Below, piece by piece: positions 1 through 9,514 of a stretch of 64,000 nucleotides of DNA. The stretch lies in assembly GCA_030765525.1 (NCBI GenBank), contig JAVCCK010000019.1:17320-81319 (forward strand), given 5' to 3'. The stretch is from Candidatus Lernaella stagnicola (GTDB lineage Bacteria; Lernaellota; Lernaellaia; Lernaellales; Lernaellaceae). Within the stretch, counting starts at the first letter, position 1, and each line of letters opens with the position of its first letter. Under the pieces are notes generated by a model that was not told where the DNA came from, searched no databases, and saw only the letters and a program-made list of their open reading frames with translations. Made by a program: the position numbers and the translations under genes.

Positions 1-98
1 TTCGCGCGCCCGTCTGAATTTTAGTCCGCGAACTGATAATCCGGGTTGGCGTGCTTATTTTTTCTTTGACCGAACAACCAAAGGAAAAATCTGTAGCC

Positions 99-2027
99 AT
101 GTCTATTCGCACGGCCCTCGTTTCCGCTTTTGCTACGATCGCCGCTGTCGTTCTGCTTGTCGTCGCGTTACTCGGTATCAGCGGCATTAATCAGAGTGTC
201 CTTCGTGAGGCGCAGATACGCACAAACCACAACCTCTTCCTGTTGGAATCACAATACAACCAACGGCTGCGGCTCCTGGCCGAACAGGTGCAAAATCACG
301 CCAAAGATCTCTATCGCGCCGAGAAAGACCGTCAGGATTTCCTATTCGCGCTAAAACGCGAAATGAATCTGACGGTGCTCAATGTCTGCAGCACCGACGG
401 CCGCCCCCTTCTGGGCGCCTATCCCCAAAGCGACGCCCTGGTGCCCATCGCAAACGATCCGGTAATCCGCCGCGCACTGACCGGCCGCCTCGCTTTCGGT
501 ACCGTCCTACTGGATCCTACACGCCTCTTCCTGGAAGGCGGCGCCGCGTTGCAGAACGCGATGGTCGTGTCCAACGGCGATGACGCCCCCCTCACCGATG
601 CCCTATTTCGCTGGGTCGCGGTGCCTTTGTTTGATGACGCCGGGCACTTGTCGGCCATCGTTTACGGCGGACGCGCCACGAACCTTGATTTCGATTTGGT
701 CGACGACCTGCGCGACGTGCTGTTCGGAAAAGGCCAATTCGACGGTAAGCCCCTGGGAACCGTCACATTCTTTCTGCGAGACCGCCGGGTCGCCACCAAC
801 GTGATCCGCGAAAACCGTCGTCGCGCCGTGGGTACCTACGTGTCCGGCGAAGTCCGGCAACACGTCCTCGAAGGCGGTGAACCCTGGTACGACCGCGCCT
901 GGGTCGTCGATGCTTGGTACCTCAGCGGATACCGCCCGCTCGAAGATCCCGACGGTCGCATCATCGGGATGACCTACGTGGGCTTGCTCGAAGCCCAATA
1001 CACCGCGCTTCGCAACAAGCTGCTGTGGCGCTTCTTAGGTCCGCTCGCCCTGTTGTTCGGGCTCGCTACGGCACTGAGTCTTGTGTTCGTGCGGCGCATC
1101 ACCCGCCCGTTGCGCGAACTCGGCGACGAAACAGCATCCATTGCCGCCGGCCGCTGGGACGAAAACATTGACGTTCGGCCCGGCTTTACCGAACTGTCGC
1201 AACTGGCCGACAGCATTCGCGCCATGAAGTCGGCCTTGGCCGAACATGACCACCGACTGAAAGAGCGGAACCGGCAGTTTGCCGAAGCGAACGAGAAACT
1301 GACGCGCACCAACCACAACTATATGCAGATGCTCGGTTTCGTCACCCACGAGTTGCGCTCGCCCCTGACGGCAAACCAAGGGTTGATCGACGTGATGATG
1401 CAGGGCCTGACTGGTGAAGTGCCCGACAAGGTTCGCGAACTCTTGGTGCGCATCAAACGCAATTCCGAAGAGTTGCTCGACATGGTCAAAAACTACCTCG
1501 ACCTGTCGCGGGTCGAGCGCGGCGAATTCGAGGCGAAGCGCGAAAATATCGATGTGTGCGCCGAAGTCGTACAGCCGGCGGTGGACATGGCCGGGCCGTT
1601 ATTCGCCTCGCGCAACATCACACTGACGACGTCGTGCCCGGAAAAACAAACGGCCTACGCCGACGCCGAATTGTTGCGCATCGCCTTGACCAACTACCTC
1701 ACCAACGCCGCGAAATACGGTCGTGAGGGCGCCACGGCCCACCTTAATGTCGACGCCGACGAGGAAAAGCTGAGTGTGTCGGTATGGAATGAAGGCGAGG
1801 GCTTCACGCAGGAGCAGCACTCCGAACTGTTCGGAAAATTCAACCGGCTTCGAAACGCCAACACGCGCGGTAAACGCGGCAGCGGCCTCGGCCTTTTCCT
1901 GACCCGTCAAATCCTATCCTTGCACGAGGGCGATGTTTGGGCGGAATCGGAGCCCGGAAAATGGGCGCGTTTCGGCTTCTCGATACCCCTACGCGCGGCC
2001 GCCTCCCCTCCGCCCTCGAAGCGATAG
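99..2027 (+). CDS. Membrane sensor histidine kinase (cache-HAMP-HisKA-HATPase)
   Basis: A 642-aa inner-membrane sensor kinase that should autophosphorylate on His and pass phosphate to a response regulator; no regulator lies beside it. An N-terminal membrane segment (about residues 8-28) is followed by a periplasmic region of about 280 residues resembling a single-cache ligand-binding domain, a second membrane segment (about 309-332), HAMP (about 333-385), and a HisKA H-box THELRSPLT with phospho-acceptor H417. The ATPase has an N-box NYLTNAAKYG (about 535), G1 WNEGEGF and G2 GKRGSGLGLFL. The frame is open from a GTG at 51, but ATG 99 is preceded by AAGGAAA at a workable distance and puts the signal anchor at the N-terminus. 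The ligand cannot be read from sequence. Confidence 0.9.
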   Translation: MSIRTALVSAFATIAAVVLLVVALLGISGINQSVLREAQIRTNHNLFLLESQYNQRLRLLAEQVQNHAKDLYRAEKDRQDFLFALKREMNLTVLNVCSTDGRPLLGAYPQSDALVPIANDPVIRRALTGRLAFGTVLLDPTRLFLEGGAALQNAMVVSNGDDAPLTDALFRWVAVPLFDDAGHLSAIVYGGRATNLDFDLVDDLRDVLFGKGQFDGKPLGTVTFFLRDRRVATNVIRENRRRAVGTYVSGEVRQHVLEGGEPWYDRAWVVDAWYLSGYRPLEDPDGRIIGMTYVGLLEAQYTALRNKLLWRFLGPLALLFGLATALSLVFVRRITRPLRELGDETASIAAGRWDENIDVRPGFTELSQLADSIRAMKSALAEHDHRLKERNRQFAEANEKLTRTNHNYMQMLGFVTHELRSPLTANQGLIDVMMQGLTGEVPDKVRELLVRIKRNSEELLDMVKNYLDLSRVERGEFEAKRENIDVCAEVVQPAVDMAGPLFASRNITLTTSCPEKQTAYADAELLRIALTNYLTNAAKYGREGATAHLNVDADEEKLSVSVWNEGEGFTQEQHSELFGKFNRLRNANTRGKRGSGLGLFLTRQILSLHEGDVWAESEPGKWARFGFSIPLRAAASPPPSKR

Positions 2028-2065
2028 CCTCCTGACAAAGACCCGCCGCGTTCTTACATTCCCTT

Positions 2066-2083
2066 TTGTGCAAGGGTGCAAGA
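2066..2083. promoter_or_regulatory. Rex-like imperfect inverted repeat upstream of ldhA
   Basis: TTGTGCAAGGGTGCAAGA lies about 20 bp before the ldhA start. The left half matches the Rex operator half-site TTGTG; the right half is a poor match. It overlaps an alternative hairpin in which CCCTTTT (2061-2067) pairs with AAAAGGG (2088-2094), covering the ldhA ribosome binding site. Suggestive only. Confidence 0.25.
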
Positions 2084-2103
2084 AAATAAAAGGGGGATAG
2101 GGT

Positions 2104-3129
2104 TTGATAAAAGTCGCTTTCTACGGAACCAAAGCCTACGACAAACAATTCTTTGAGCAACACGCCGACGAGCGCCTGGCGTTTCATTTTCATGATTTCA
2201 ATCTTAACGAAATCACCGCCCCCCTCGCTGAGGGTTGCGACGCCGTGTGCCTATTCGTCAACGATCACGCCGACCGCTCGACGCTGCGGATCCTCGTGGA
2301 TATGAACGTCGGGCTTGTCGCCTTGCGCTGCGCCGGTTTCAACAACGTCGACCTCGAAGCCGCGCGTGAACTGCGGCTGCCCGTCGTGCGCGTTCCCGGG
2401 TATTCGCCCCACGCCATCGCCGAGTACACCCTCGGCCTGTTGTTGACGCTGAACCGAAAAATTCATCGCGCCTACAACCGCGTCCGCGATCAGAACTTCT
2501 CCCTTGAGGGTATGGTGGGCAGCGAAATTCACCGTAAAACTATCGGCGTGATCGGCACCGGGCGAATCGGTAAGCTCGTGGCGCAAGTGTTTCGCGGTCT
2601 GCAGACCGATGTCCTTGCGTATGACACCCACCCGGACGAGGAATGGGCGGCGTCGCACGGCGTCACGTATTTGCCCCTGGAACAACTGTTGGGGCGCGCC
2701 GACGTCGTCACGTTGCATGCACCTTTGATGCTTGAAACGTATCATACGATCAACGCGTTCACGATTTCCAAGATGAAACCCGGCGCGTATCTGATCAATA
2801 CGAGCCGTGGCGCACTGGTCGATACGCACGCGCTCATCGAGGCCCTGAAATCCGGACACCTCGGCGGCGTCGCGCTGGACGTTTACGAAGAAGAGGACGG
2901 CGTGTTTTTCAGCGACTTGTCACAAGAGATTTTGCCCGACGACGACCTGTCGCGCTTGCTCGGTTTCCCCAACGTGCTCGTCACTTCGCACCAAGCGTTC
3001 CTGACCCGCGAAGCCCTTCACGCCATCGCCGCCACCACGGTGCGGAATTTGCTTTGCCTCGAAACCGGTGAACCCTTCCCCACCGAAAACGTGCTGTGCT
3101 GCGATACCGATTCGCGCTCCGCCCCGTGA
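2104..3129 (+). CDS. ldhA: D-lactate dehydrogenase (D-2-hydroxyacid dehydrogenase family)
   Basis: A 341-aa cytoplasmic NAD-dependent enzyme predicted to reduce pyruvate to D-lactate. The nucleotide-binding loop is GTGRIGK near residue 151. The catalytic residues fall at family positions: R235 in NTSRGALVD, the acidic cluster YEEEDG at 261-266, and H296 in SHQAF. Length and numbering closely match fermentative LdhA rather than the glycerate, phosphoglycerate or formate branches. Start is TTG 2104, preceded by AGGGGGAT. It stands alone between a sensor kinase and a convergent peptidase gene ending 11 bp away. A Rex-like repeat and an RBS-masking hairpin upstream hint at redox control. Another 2-hydroxyacid substrate remains possible. 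Confidence 0.88.
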   Translation: MIKVAFYGTKAYDKQFFEQHADERLAFHFHDFNLNEITAPLAEGCDAVCLFVNDHADRSTLRILVDMNVGLVALRCAGFNNVDLEAARELRLPVVRVPGYSPHAIAEYTLGLLLTLNRKIHRAYNRVRDQNFSLEGMVGSEIHRKTIGVIGTGRIGKLVAQVFRGLQTDVLAYDTHPDEEWAASHGVTYLPLEQLLGRADVVTLHAPLMLETYHTINAFTISKMKPGAYLINTSRGALVDTHALIEALKSGHLGGVALDVYEEEDGVFFSDLSQEILPDDDLSRLLGFPNVLVTSHQAFLTREALHAIAATTVRNLLCLETGEPFPTENVLCCDTDSRSAP

Positions 3130-3139
3130 CCCGGCCGCC

Positions 3140-5239
3140 CTACCGTGCCGCGGCAGGGTCACCGATTTGGTCGAGCAGAAAATAGTACGTGTCCGCCGTT
3201 TTTTTCATCACGTCCGACCAGTTCATCCCCTGGCCGTGTCCCGCCTGCCGCTGCAACTCGAATAAGATCGGTCCGCGTGAGGGCCCCGCGGCCTGCAACG
3301 CCGCCGCGAATTTTGCCGAGTGCAGCCAATGCACGCGCGTGTCCGACTCTGCCGTGTGGATGAAAGACGCCGGATACCGCACGCCCGGCAGCACCTGGTG
3401 ATAGGGTGAATAGGCCCACAGATAGCCGGTCTGCTCCGGCACGTCGGCGCTGCCGTACTCGGGAATCCACAACTGCGCCGGCGGGAATTTGTGGTAGCGC
3501 ACCATGTCGTAAAGCCCGACCTGGCCGACCGCCGCCGCGAACAAGTGCGGCACGCCGGTGATCATTGCGCCGACCAGCAAGCCGCCGTTCGACCCGCCGC
3601 GAATCGCCAATTTCTCCGGGCGCGTGTAATCCTCCCGAATCAAGTACCGCATGGCGTACTCGAAATCCTTGAAGACCTGGAACTTCTTCTCTTCCATGCC
3701 CGCCTTGTGCCACGCTTCGCCTTTTTCTCCACCGCCGCGAATCGCCGCCAGCGCGTACACGCCGCCCCGTTCGATCCAAAACAAATTCGTCCGCGAAAAA
3801 CTCGGCCCCATGCTGATGCTGAAGCCACCGTATCCATACAGCACCGTCGGGTTGCCGCCGTCGCGTACCATGTCCTTGCGATACACGAGGAACATCGGCA
3901 CTTTCGTGCCGTCGTAGGATGGATACTCCACGTACTCGACGGTGAAGTCCTCCGGATTGAACGCGCCGCCCGCCGAGGTCTTGATCATCGGTTCGGCCTT
4001 CATCGAGCGCGCCGGTTCGATGACGAACAGGCTTTGCGGATACAAAAAGGAGGAATACTCGATCACGATTCGCTCGCTGCCCGGCTCGCCGCTCATCCCG
4101 CTCACGGAGCCCGGCGCCGGGAGTTCGATTTCGCCAAGCTCGTGTCCCGCCAGATCAAACAGCCGCAAGTGTGACACGGCCGTTTCCAGATACAACGCCA
4201 CGAGCCGGTCCTTGCCGACGCGCTCGACGCCTTTGAGCGGCACGTCACGCTCCGGCAGGATGTCGCGCCAGTTTTCAGGCGACGGATCGTCGATGTCCGC
4301 TTCCACAAAGCGCATATTCGGCGCGTCCAGCGTCGTGTACAGCCACACCTTGTCGCCCACGACAGCCGCCGGCCACACCTCGGCGTCCAAGTTTTCCGCC
4401 ACGGTAATGACGCGGTTCGTCGCGATATCCACCAAGTAACTGTCGCTGGTCGTCACGCCGGTGCCGACGCTCATCATCAAGTAGCGGCCGTCGCGGTCCA
4501 CGCCGACACTCGGCCAGTCGGTTTTCTTCCGCCCGCGGCCGAACACGTACGTCGCCGCGTCCGCTTTCTCGCCCAAGCGATGGAAATACACGTGACGATC
4601 GTACTGCGCGCCGCCGGGGTAGGTTGTGAAGTAAAAGCCGCTGTCGTCGGGCAACCAGCCGATCGACGCGTGGCGCGTGTCGGGCAACGTGTCCGGCAAC
4701 CGCTTGCCCGTCGCTACATCGACCACGTACAACGTGCTGTTCTCGTCGCCGCCCTTCGACAAACCGTAGGCGACAAAGCCCCCCGTCTTCGATGGGCGAA
4801 ACCAGTCCAGCGCCGTCTTACCGCTGGCGTCGACGCTTTCCGGATCGACCAGCAGCCGGTCGCCGCCGTTCTCCCGCACGAAAAGCTTTCGTTGCTCTTG
4901 GCCGGGTTCAAGCTTGAGGTAGAAAACCTTGCCGCCCGCCATGAACGGGTCGCCCACGAAGCCGATGGCGAACAACTCGGCGATCCGCTCCGCCACGCCG
5001 TCCACTTTAACTTTTTCCAAGTACGCCCGCGTGCGCGCGTTTTGCGCCTCCACCCATGCCTCGGCCTGCGCGGCGTTTTCCAGGTCGCGATACGGATCGG
5101 CCACGAGATACCCGTTGATCTCCTCCGCTGTCGAACCGCGCGGCGCCGGCACTTCCGGCAAACGCATTCCGTGCGTCGCACAACCGGCGACGAACAAGAG
5201 CACCAACAACACCAAGCCAAAACGATTCACCAAACGCAT
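3140..5239 (-). CDS. Prolyl oligopeptidase family (S9) lipoprotein
   Basis: A 699-aa serine peptidase, probably cleaving short peptides after proline on the outer face of the cell. The signal peptide ends in the lipobox LFVAGC, so it should be lipid-anchored. An N-terminal beta-propeller region (about 70-430) precedes the alpha/beta-hydrolase domain. The triad is visible: S550 in GGSNGG, D633 in ESDTRVHW and H668 in AGHGQG. Length is normal for prolyl endopeptidases (about 690-720). ATG 5239 follows AAGGAGAGG. It lies 54 bp after the guanine deaminase gene on the same strand and may be the last gene of the tldD-tldE-guaD unit. Most S9A relatives are soluble, so the lipobox is a useful detail. 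Confidence 0.9.
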   Translation of the reverse strand: MRLVNRFGLVLLVLLFVAGCATHGMRLPEVPAPRGSTAEEINGYLVADPYRDLENAAQAEAWVEAQNARTRAYLEKVKVDGVAERIAELFAIGFVGDPFMAGGKVFYLKLEPGQEQRKLFVRENGGDRLLVDPESVDASGKTALDWFRPSKTGGFVAYGLSKGGDENSTLYVVDVATGKRLPDTLPDTRHASIGWLPDDSGFYFTTYPGGAQYDRHVYFHRLGEKADAATYVFGRGRKKTDWPSVGVDRDGRYLMMSVGTGVTTSDSYLVDIATNRVITVAENLDAEVWPAAVVGDKVWLYTTLDAPNMRFVEADIDDPSPENWRDILPERDVPLKGVERVGKDRLVALYLETAVSHLRLFDLAGHELGEIELPAPGSVSGMSGEPGSERIVIEYSSFLYPQSLFVIEPARSMKAEPMIKTSAGGAFNPEDFTVEYVEYPSYDGTKVPMFLVYRKDMVRDGGNPTVLYGYGGFSISMGPSFSRTNLFWIERGGVYALAAIRGGGEKGEAWHKAGMEEKKFQVFKDFEYAMRYLIREDYTRPEKLAIRGGSNGGLLVGAMITGVPHLFAAAVGQVGLYDMVRYHKFPPAQLWIPEYGSADVPEQTGYLWAYSPYHQVLPGVRYPASFIHTAESDTRVHWLHSAKFAAALQAAGPSRGPILFELQRQAGHGQGMNWSDVMKKTADTYYFLLDQIGDPAAAR

Positions 5240-5293
5240 TGCGCCTCTCCTTGCGGGTCAAAAGGTCGATTGCTTCTTCAACTTGAATCCGAC

Positions 5294-6589
5294 TCAGGCT
5301 TCGAGCGACGGGTAAACGCGCCTACCTTGTACGAACGTGGCCCGCACCGCCGTAGCGCGGAACCGCAACAAAATCGCATACAGCAGCGAGGCCGCATCCA
5401 TTTCCGGTGTCCATTCGGCCATCGGCAGGCATTCCCGCGGATCGAACACCACGAAATCCGCCTGCTTGCCCGGCCGGAAATCGCCGATCTCATCGGCCAA
5501 CCCCATCGCCTCGGCGCCACCGCGAGTCAGGAGATAAAACGCCAGTTCCGGCGTCACCACACGATGCGAATGCCCCAGCACCTTCCGCGCGATCTGGCCC
5601 GATATCGCCGACTCGGCCACTTCGGTGAGCGCCGGGTCCGACCCCGCGCCGATATCCGAACCCAAGCCGACCGCGACGCCGCGCGACATCGGCGCCGCCA
5701 AATCCAGAATGCCGCTCTCAAGCAAGATGTTCGACACTGGGCAGTGCGCCAGGCCGGTGCCCGTGGCGGCCATCACGTCCCAATCTTTCTCGTCGAGATA
5801 AATTCCGTGGCCCAAAATCGTGCGCGGCCCCAAAAGCCCCGCCCGGTCGTAAATATCCAGATAGCTGCGCGCCTCCGGGAACAACTCCGCCGCGCGCGCC
5901 ACCTCGGCCTTGTTTTCCGCAACGTGCGTCGCGACGTGGCACTTGTACTCAGCGGCCATGGCGCCGGCCTCGCGCAGCAGTTCGGCCGAACACGTCAGCG
6001 CAAATCGCGGCGTGAACGCGTACCGCAGCCGACCCTTTGCCTGCCCGTGCCACATCTCGCACAAGCGCTGCGAGGCCGCCAGCGAAGCCGCCGTGTTTTC
6101 CTGCAGCGCGGGCGGGCTGTGCTGGTCCATCATGACCTTGCCGATCACCCCGCGAATCCCTACCGATTCGGCCACCGCGAAAACGGCGTCGGTCGCGTCT
6201 TCGTTCACGGTGACATACAGCCCGACGGTCGTTGTTCCGGTGGCCAGCAGTCGGTGAAAAAAGTCCGGCGCCTCTCGTATCGCCACATCGGCACTGTATG
6301 CCGACTCCATGGGAAACACGACTTTGCTCAGCCACTCGAGCAGTGACGCGTGACGCACGTTGACCGCGCGCGCCTGGGCGACGTGGCAATGCGTGTCCAC
6401 GAAACCGGGCATCACGAGGTAGTTGCTGAAATCGACGGTCTCGCACCCCTCGGGCAACGCGATTTCCTCCCGCGCGCCCGCCGCGAGTATCGTGCCGTCG
6501 TCGTCCACGAGCAGGCCGCCATCTTCCAACAACAACGCTCGTTCGGGCGTCGACGGATTCAACAACGTCCCTCGAAAAAATCGCGGCAT
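5294..6589 (-). CDS. guaD: Guanine deaminase (amidohydrolase superfamily)
   Basis: A 431-aa cytoplasmic metal-dependent hydrolase predicted to convert guanine to xanthine. The metal-binding motif is FVDTHCH with H67 and H69. Further signatures are THVAEN, a later metal ligand in GHGIYL, AHCPVSN followed by an LxSG stretch, and GLGSDIGAGSDP, all in family order. This fits guanine deaminase better than the s-triazine or cytosine deaminases. The frame is open about 42 codons further upstream, but those lie inside tldE. ATG 6589 has GGAG in front and follows the tldE stop with 1 bp between, so translation is probably coupled. Confidence 0.82.
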   Translation of the reverse strand: MPRFFRGTLLNPSTPERALLLEDGGLLVDDDGTILAAGAREEIALPEGCETVDFSNYLVMPGFVDTHCHVAQARAVNVRHASLLEWLSKVVFPMESAYSADVAIREAPDFFHRLLATGTTTVGLYVTVNEDATDAVFAVAESVGIRGVIGKVMMDQHSPPALQENTAASLAASQRLCEMWHGQAKGRLRYAFTPRFALTCSAELLREAGAMAAEYKCHVATHVAENKAEVARAAELFPEARSYLDIYDRAGLLGPRTILGHGIYLDEKDWDVMAATGTGLAHCPVSNILLESGILDLAAPMSRGVAVGLGSDIGAGSDPALTEVAESAISGQIARKVLGHSHRVVTPELAFYLLTRGGAEAMGLADEIGDFRPGKQADFVVFDPRECLPMAEWTPEMDAASLLYAILLRFRATAVRATFVQGRRVYPSLEA

Positions 6590-6590
6590 C

Positions 6591-7943
6591 CTATTGCTCC
6601 TTCTGCACGCCGATAAAACGGAAGCGGTCGATTTGCGCCGCCGGTGTGAGGTACGCGCCGTATTCCCCCCACCACGCGGGCGTCGACCGCATCTGCCGTG
6701 ACAACGCGCGGACATTGGCGAACGCTTCCATAAACGGTTGCTGGAAGCGCAAATTCCGCAGACCCGACGTCACCTTCCCGTTCTCGATCAAAAACGTGCC
6801 GTCGCGCGTCATGCCCGTCAGCACCGCGCGACGCGTGTCGATCATGCCGTTGACGTAATGAAACCGCGTCACCAGAATACCGCGCTCCACCGACGCGATC
6901 ATCTCTTCCAGGTCGCTGTCACCGCCCGCCATCACCAAATTCATCGCCATCGCGCCCCACCCCGATTCGCCCGGCGGTACGGCATGGCCCGTGCTGACCC
7001 GGCCGGACCGCGCGCCGCTTCGCAAATCGGTCACGCCGCGCCCGCATACGCCGCGTTTGATGAAATCCACGCGCTGTTTGGGCATGCCTTCGAAATCGAA
7101 GGGTACGCCCAACGCCTGCGCGTTGAGCCCGTCATCGTAAATTGAAATTGCCTCGCCGGTGATGCTTTCACCCTCGCGACCGGCCAGAAAACTTGTGCCT
7201 TCCTCATTGGATCGCGCGCCGAAACCAATGACGTTCAACCATTCCAACGCCTCGGCGACAGCCGCCGGCTCCAAGATCACCTCATACTCGCCCGGTTCGA
7301 TTTCCACGCGCTCCCGGCCCGCCCGGCACTTGGCCAACGCCCGTTTCGCCGCCGCCTCGCAGTCAATGTCCGCCATGTCCCGCGATACACCCGCCGCGTA
7401 CCCGTACGCCGGGCCGTCGCCAACGATCGCCATCAGTTCCGCAACCGACAACGGGACGTAGGCGCGCAGTCCCGCCGTATTGGCCACGGCCAATTCGCCC
7501 GCGCCCGTGGCCAGCAGGCCCGACGCCACCGCTCCGGCCGCCTTCGCCACTTCACAAATCGTTTTGACCGACCGCGCCCGCGCGTCCGCCGAATACTCCG
7601 CCGTCGAATCCACGAAGGTCACCACCTCCCCGTACTCTTGCGGACCGGGCAACGGCGGCGAATCCTCCACCGGGGGGTTGGCCGCCGCCACGGCCTCGGC
7701 GCGGCGCAATGTGGCGACAAGCTCGCTCGGGGCGAGACTGTTGGTCACGGCGATTCCCTCGCGCTGATCAATCCGCGCGCGAATCGAAACGACCGTGTTT
7801 TCCGTATGCATATTCTGGTGCACGCGGTTCCCGGCAAAGCGCGTCAGTCCCGATGACTGTCCCTGGCACACGGCGACCGCTTCTCCCTTGGCCTCCGACA
7901 ACGCCGCGTCCAACGCCGCGAAAATCGCTTCCCGCCCGATCAT
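6591..7943 (-). CDS. tldE: TldE/PmbA-family protein, non-catalytic partner of TldD
   Basis: A 450-aa cytoplasmic member of the TldD/PmbA (U62) family. In known systems TldD and TldE form a heterodimer that trims unfolded or modified peptides, such as microcin precursors or the CcdA antitoxin; TldE lacks the zinc site. No HExxxH motif is present here. Residues near ARSNEEGTSFLAGREGE and TDLRSGARSG resemble the family's C-terminal region. ATG 7943 overlaps the tldD stop as ATGA, indicating translational coupling, so upstream in-frame extension is spurious. Length is typical (about 445-455). No RiPP precursor gene is visible nearby. Confidence 0.86.
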   Translation of the reverse strand: MIGREAIFAALDAALSEAKGEAVAVCQGQSSGLTRFAGNRVHQNMHTENTVVSIRARIDQREGIAVTNSLAPSELVATLRRAEAVAAANPPVEDSPPLPGPQEYGEVVTFVDSTAEYSADARARSVKTICEVAKAAGAVASGLLATGAGELAVANTAGLRAYVPLSVAELMAIVGDGPAYGYAAGVSRDMADIDCEAAAKRALAKCRAGRERVEIEPGEYEVILEPAAVAEALEWLNVIGFGARSNEEGTSFLAGREGESITGEAISIYDDGLNAQALGVPFDFEGMPKQRVDFIKRGVCGRGVTDLRSGARSGRVSTGHAVPPGESGWGAMAMNLVMAGGDSDLEEMIASVERGILVTRFHYVNGMIDTRRAVLTGMTRDGTFLIENGKVTSGLRNLRFQQPFMEAFANVRALSRQMRSTPAWWGEYGAYLTPAAQIDRFRFIGVQKEQ

Positions 7944-9388
7944 GACGCACCCCCCACCGTGACGCCGCGAAAGCGTGCGGCGCTGCAACCGTGCCCCACA
8001 CGGGCGGTTTGCATCGGTTGCCCCTTGCCGCAATTCGGCACGCCGATGACCCGCCACTCCTGCTCGTTGCCCACCGCGTCGCAGCTTCCCCAAAAACGCG
8101 GCGTGATGCCCACGTACACGGGGTTGCGAAGCAGCTTGGTTCGTTTGCCGTTTTCGATCAGGTACGCGTACTCGCAACTGAAGCTGAAGTTCAACCGCAG
8201 ATCGTCGATGCTCCAACTCTTGTTGACGTCCATCAGCAGGCCGCGCTTCGTGTCGGCGATGAGTTCTTCCAACGACGGACCGCGAGGATCCGGCGCCAGG
8301 TTGATGTTCGTCATGCGAATCAACGGCAGCCGCGACCATCCCGCCGCGCGCATCGTGCCGTTGGACGCCAACCCCAAAGCCGCCGCCGTCTCCCGCGACA
8401 TTTGGTAGCCGACGAAGATGCCGTCGCGCACCAGATCGAAGCGCTGCGCCCGCACGCCTTCGTCGTCCCATCCGAAGCTGCCCAGGGCGCCGGGAATCGT
8501 CGCGTCGCCGTACAAGTTCACCTTCTCGCTGCCGTAACGCAGCGAGCCCAAACGGTCGGGCGTCATAAACGAGCCTCCCGCCAGGCTGATCTCCGTGCCC
8601 AGCGCGCGGTCCAACTCGGTCGGGTGTCCGCACGATTCATGAATTTGCAGCGCCAGTTGCGGCCCTGCGAGAATGATGTCGTACTCGCCCCGCGGGCACT
8701 CGGGCGCCGCTAGTAATTCGGCCGCCAGCGCGGCGGTCTGTCCTGCGTTGCCCGGTAGATTGAGTTCCTCGATCAACTCAAAACCGGCCGAGCCCCAACC
8801 GCCGCCGTGCGAATTTGGGTACGAAACCCGCTGCGTATCCCCGCCGCCCTGCGCGATGGCTTCGAGCGCCGCGCCACTGTGCAAAATATCCTGCTTGATC
8901 TCGGCGCCTTCCGTATCCACATAGACTTTGCGCTCGCGCATGAACTGCATGTGAGCCTTGCCGGAGCCGATGTCCGAATGCCTCTCCATTTCCCGGCAGG
9001 CCGAAACGAGAAGATCGATCTTCCTCTCGCGGGACACTTCTTCCGGATCGATCCGGCGCGGACTCGTGTACTCCCCGCGTTCGGCGAGCCGGTCGTCCAA
9101 GCGTGCGGGTTCGGTCGTCGTCAACGCGCTGGCCCGCGCGATGTCCACGGCGCGCTCGGCGCAGGCGGTCACCGCCGCTTCGGTAAGTTGGTTGGTCGAG
9201 GCAAAACCCCACGCACCCTTGGCCAGCACGCGAATCCCCAATCCTCGACTTTCGGATTCGCTCAGCGCTTCGACCCGCTCGCCGCGAACCATGATCCGTT
9301 GGTCGGTCGTGGTCACGGCTCGCGCATCCGCGTAGTCGATGTTTTTCTTCGCGAGCTGAGCAATCGCCAAGTCGGCCCATTTTTTCAT
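7940..9388 (-). CDS. tldD: TldD-family zinc metallopeptidase
   Basis: A 482-aa catalytic subunit of a TldD/TldE protease. The zinc motif HExxxH reads HESCGH (H250, E251, H255), where HEAVGH is common in characterised TldD proteins. The N-terminal half, with a GLGIRV motif near the usual GxGxR position, supports the family. ATG 9388 is preceded by a strong GGAGG; the frame stays open upstream but without a better start. It is first of a tight run tldD-tldE-guaD with overlapping or 1-bp junctions. A hairpin terminator for the upstream lipoprotein gene separates it from that gene. Substrate unknown. Confidence 0.88.
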   Translation of the reverse strand: MKKWADLAIAQLAKKNIDYADARAVTTTDQRIMVRGERVEALSESESRGLGIRVLAKGAWGFASTNQLTEAAVTACAERAVDIARASALTTTEPARLDDRLAERGEYTSPRRIDPEEVSRERKIDLLVSACREMERHSDIGSGKAHMQFMRERKVYVDTEGAEIKQDILHSGAALEAIAQGGGDTQRVSYPNSHGGGWGSAGFELIEELNLPGNAGQTAALAAELLAAPECPRGEYDIILAGPQLALQIHESCGHPTELDRALGTEISLAGGSFMTPDRLGSLRYGSEKVNLYGDATIPGALGSFGWDDEGVRAQRFDLVRDGIFVGYQMSRETAAALGLASNGTMRAAGWSRLPLIRMTNINLAPDPRGPSLEELIADTKRGLLMDVNKSWSIDDLRLNFSFSCEYAYLIENGKRTKLLRNPVYVGITPRFWGSCDAVGNEQEWRVIGVPNCGKGQPMQTARVGHGCSAARFRGVTVGGAS

Positions 9389-9463
9389 GACATTCCTCCA
9401 CCTGCTGGAACGCCGCCTACACCACGGACGGCACAAGGTCATGTTAGAAATAAACGCTTGCTG

Positions 9464-9504
9464 AAAAAACACAAGTGCGACGGGAACCCGAAGGCTCCCG
9501 CCGC
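9464..9504 (-). terminator. Hairpin terminator with UUCG loop after the PHP lipoprotein gene
   Basis: Read on the minus strand, a 12-bp stem (two G-U pairs) closes a TTCG tetraloop at 9489-9492. After about 7 nt there is a run of six T (9464-9469). It starts just past the stop at 9515 and separates the PHP gene from tldD. The spacer before the T run is longer than ideal. Confidence 0.65.
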
Positions 9505-9514
9505 GCTGATTTGC

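Noticed and set aside
4580..6346. 588-codon plus-strand frame
   Set aside because: Opposite the S9 peptidase and guanine deaminase, which carry full catalytic motifs.
6591..8633. Longer version of tldE (680 codons)
   Set aside because: The first 230 codons lie in another frame of tldD; ATG 7943 with ATGA overlap is the natural start.
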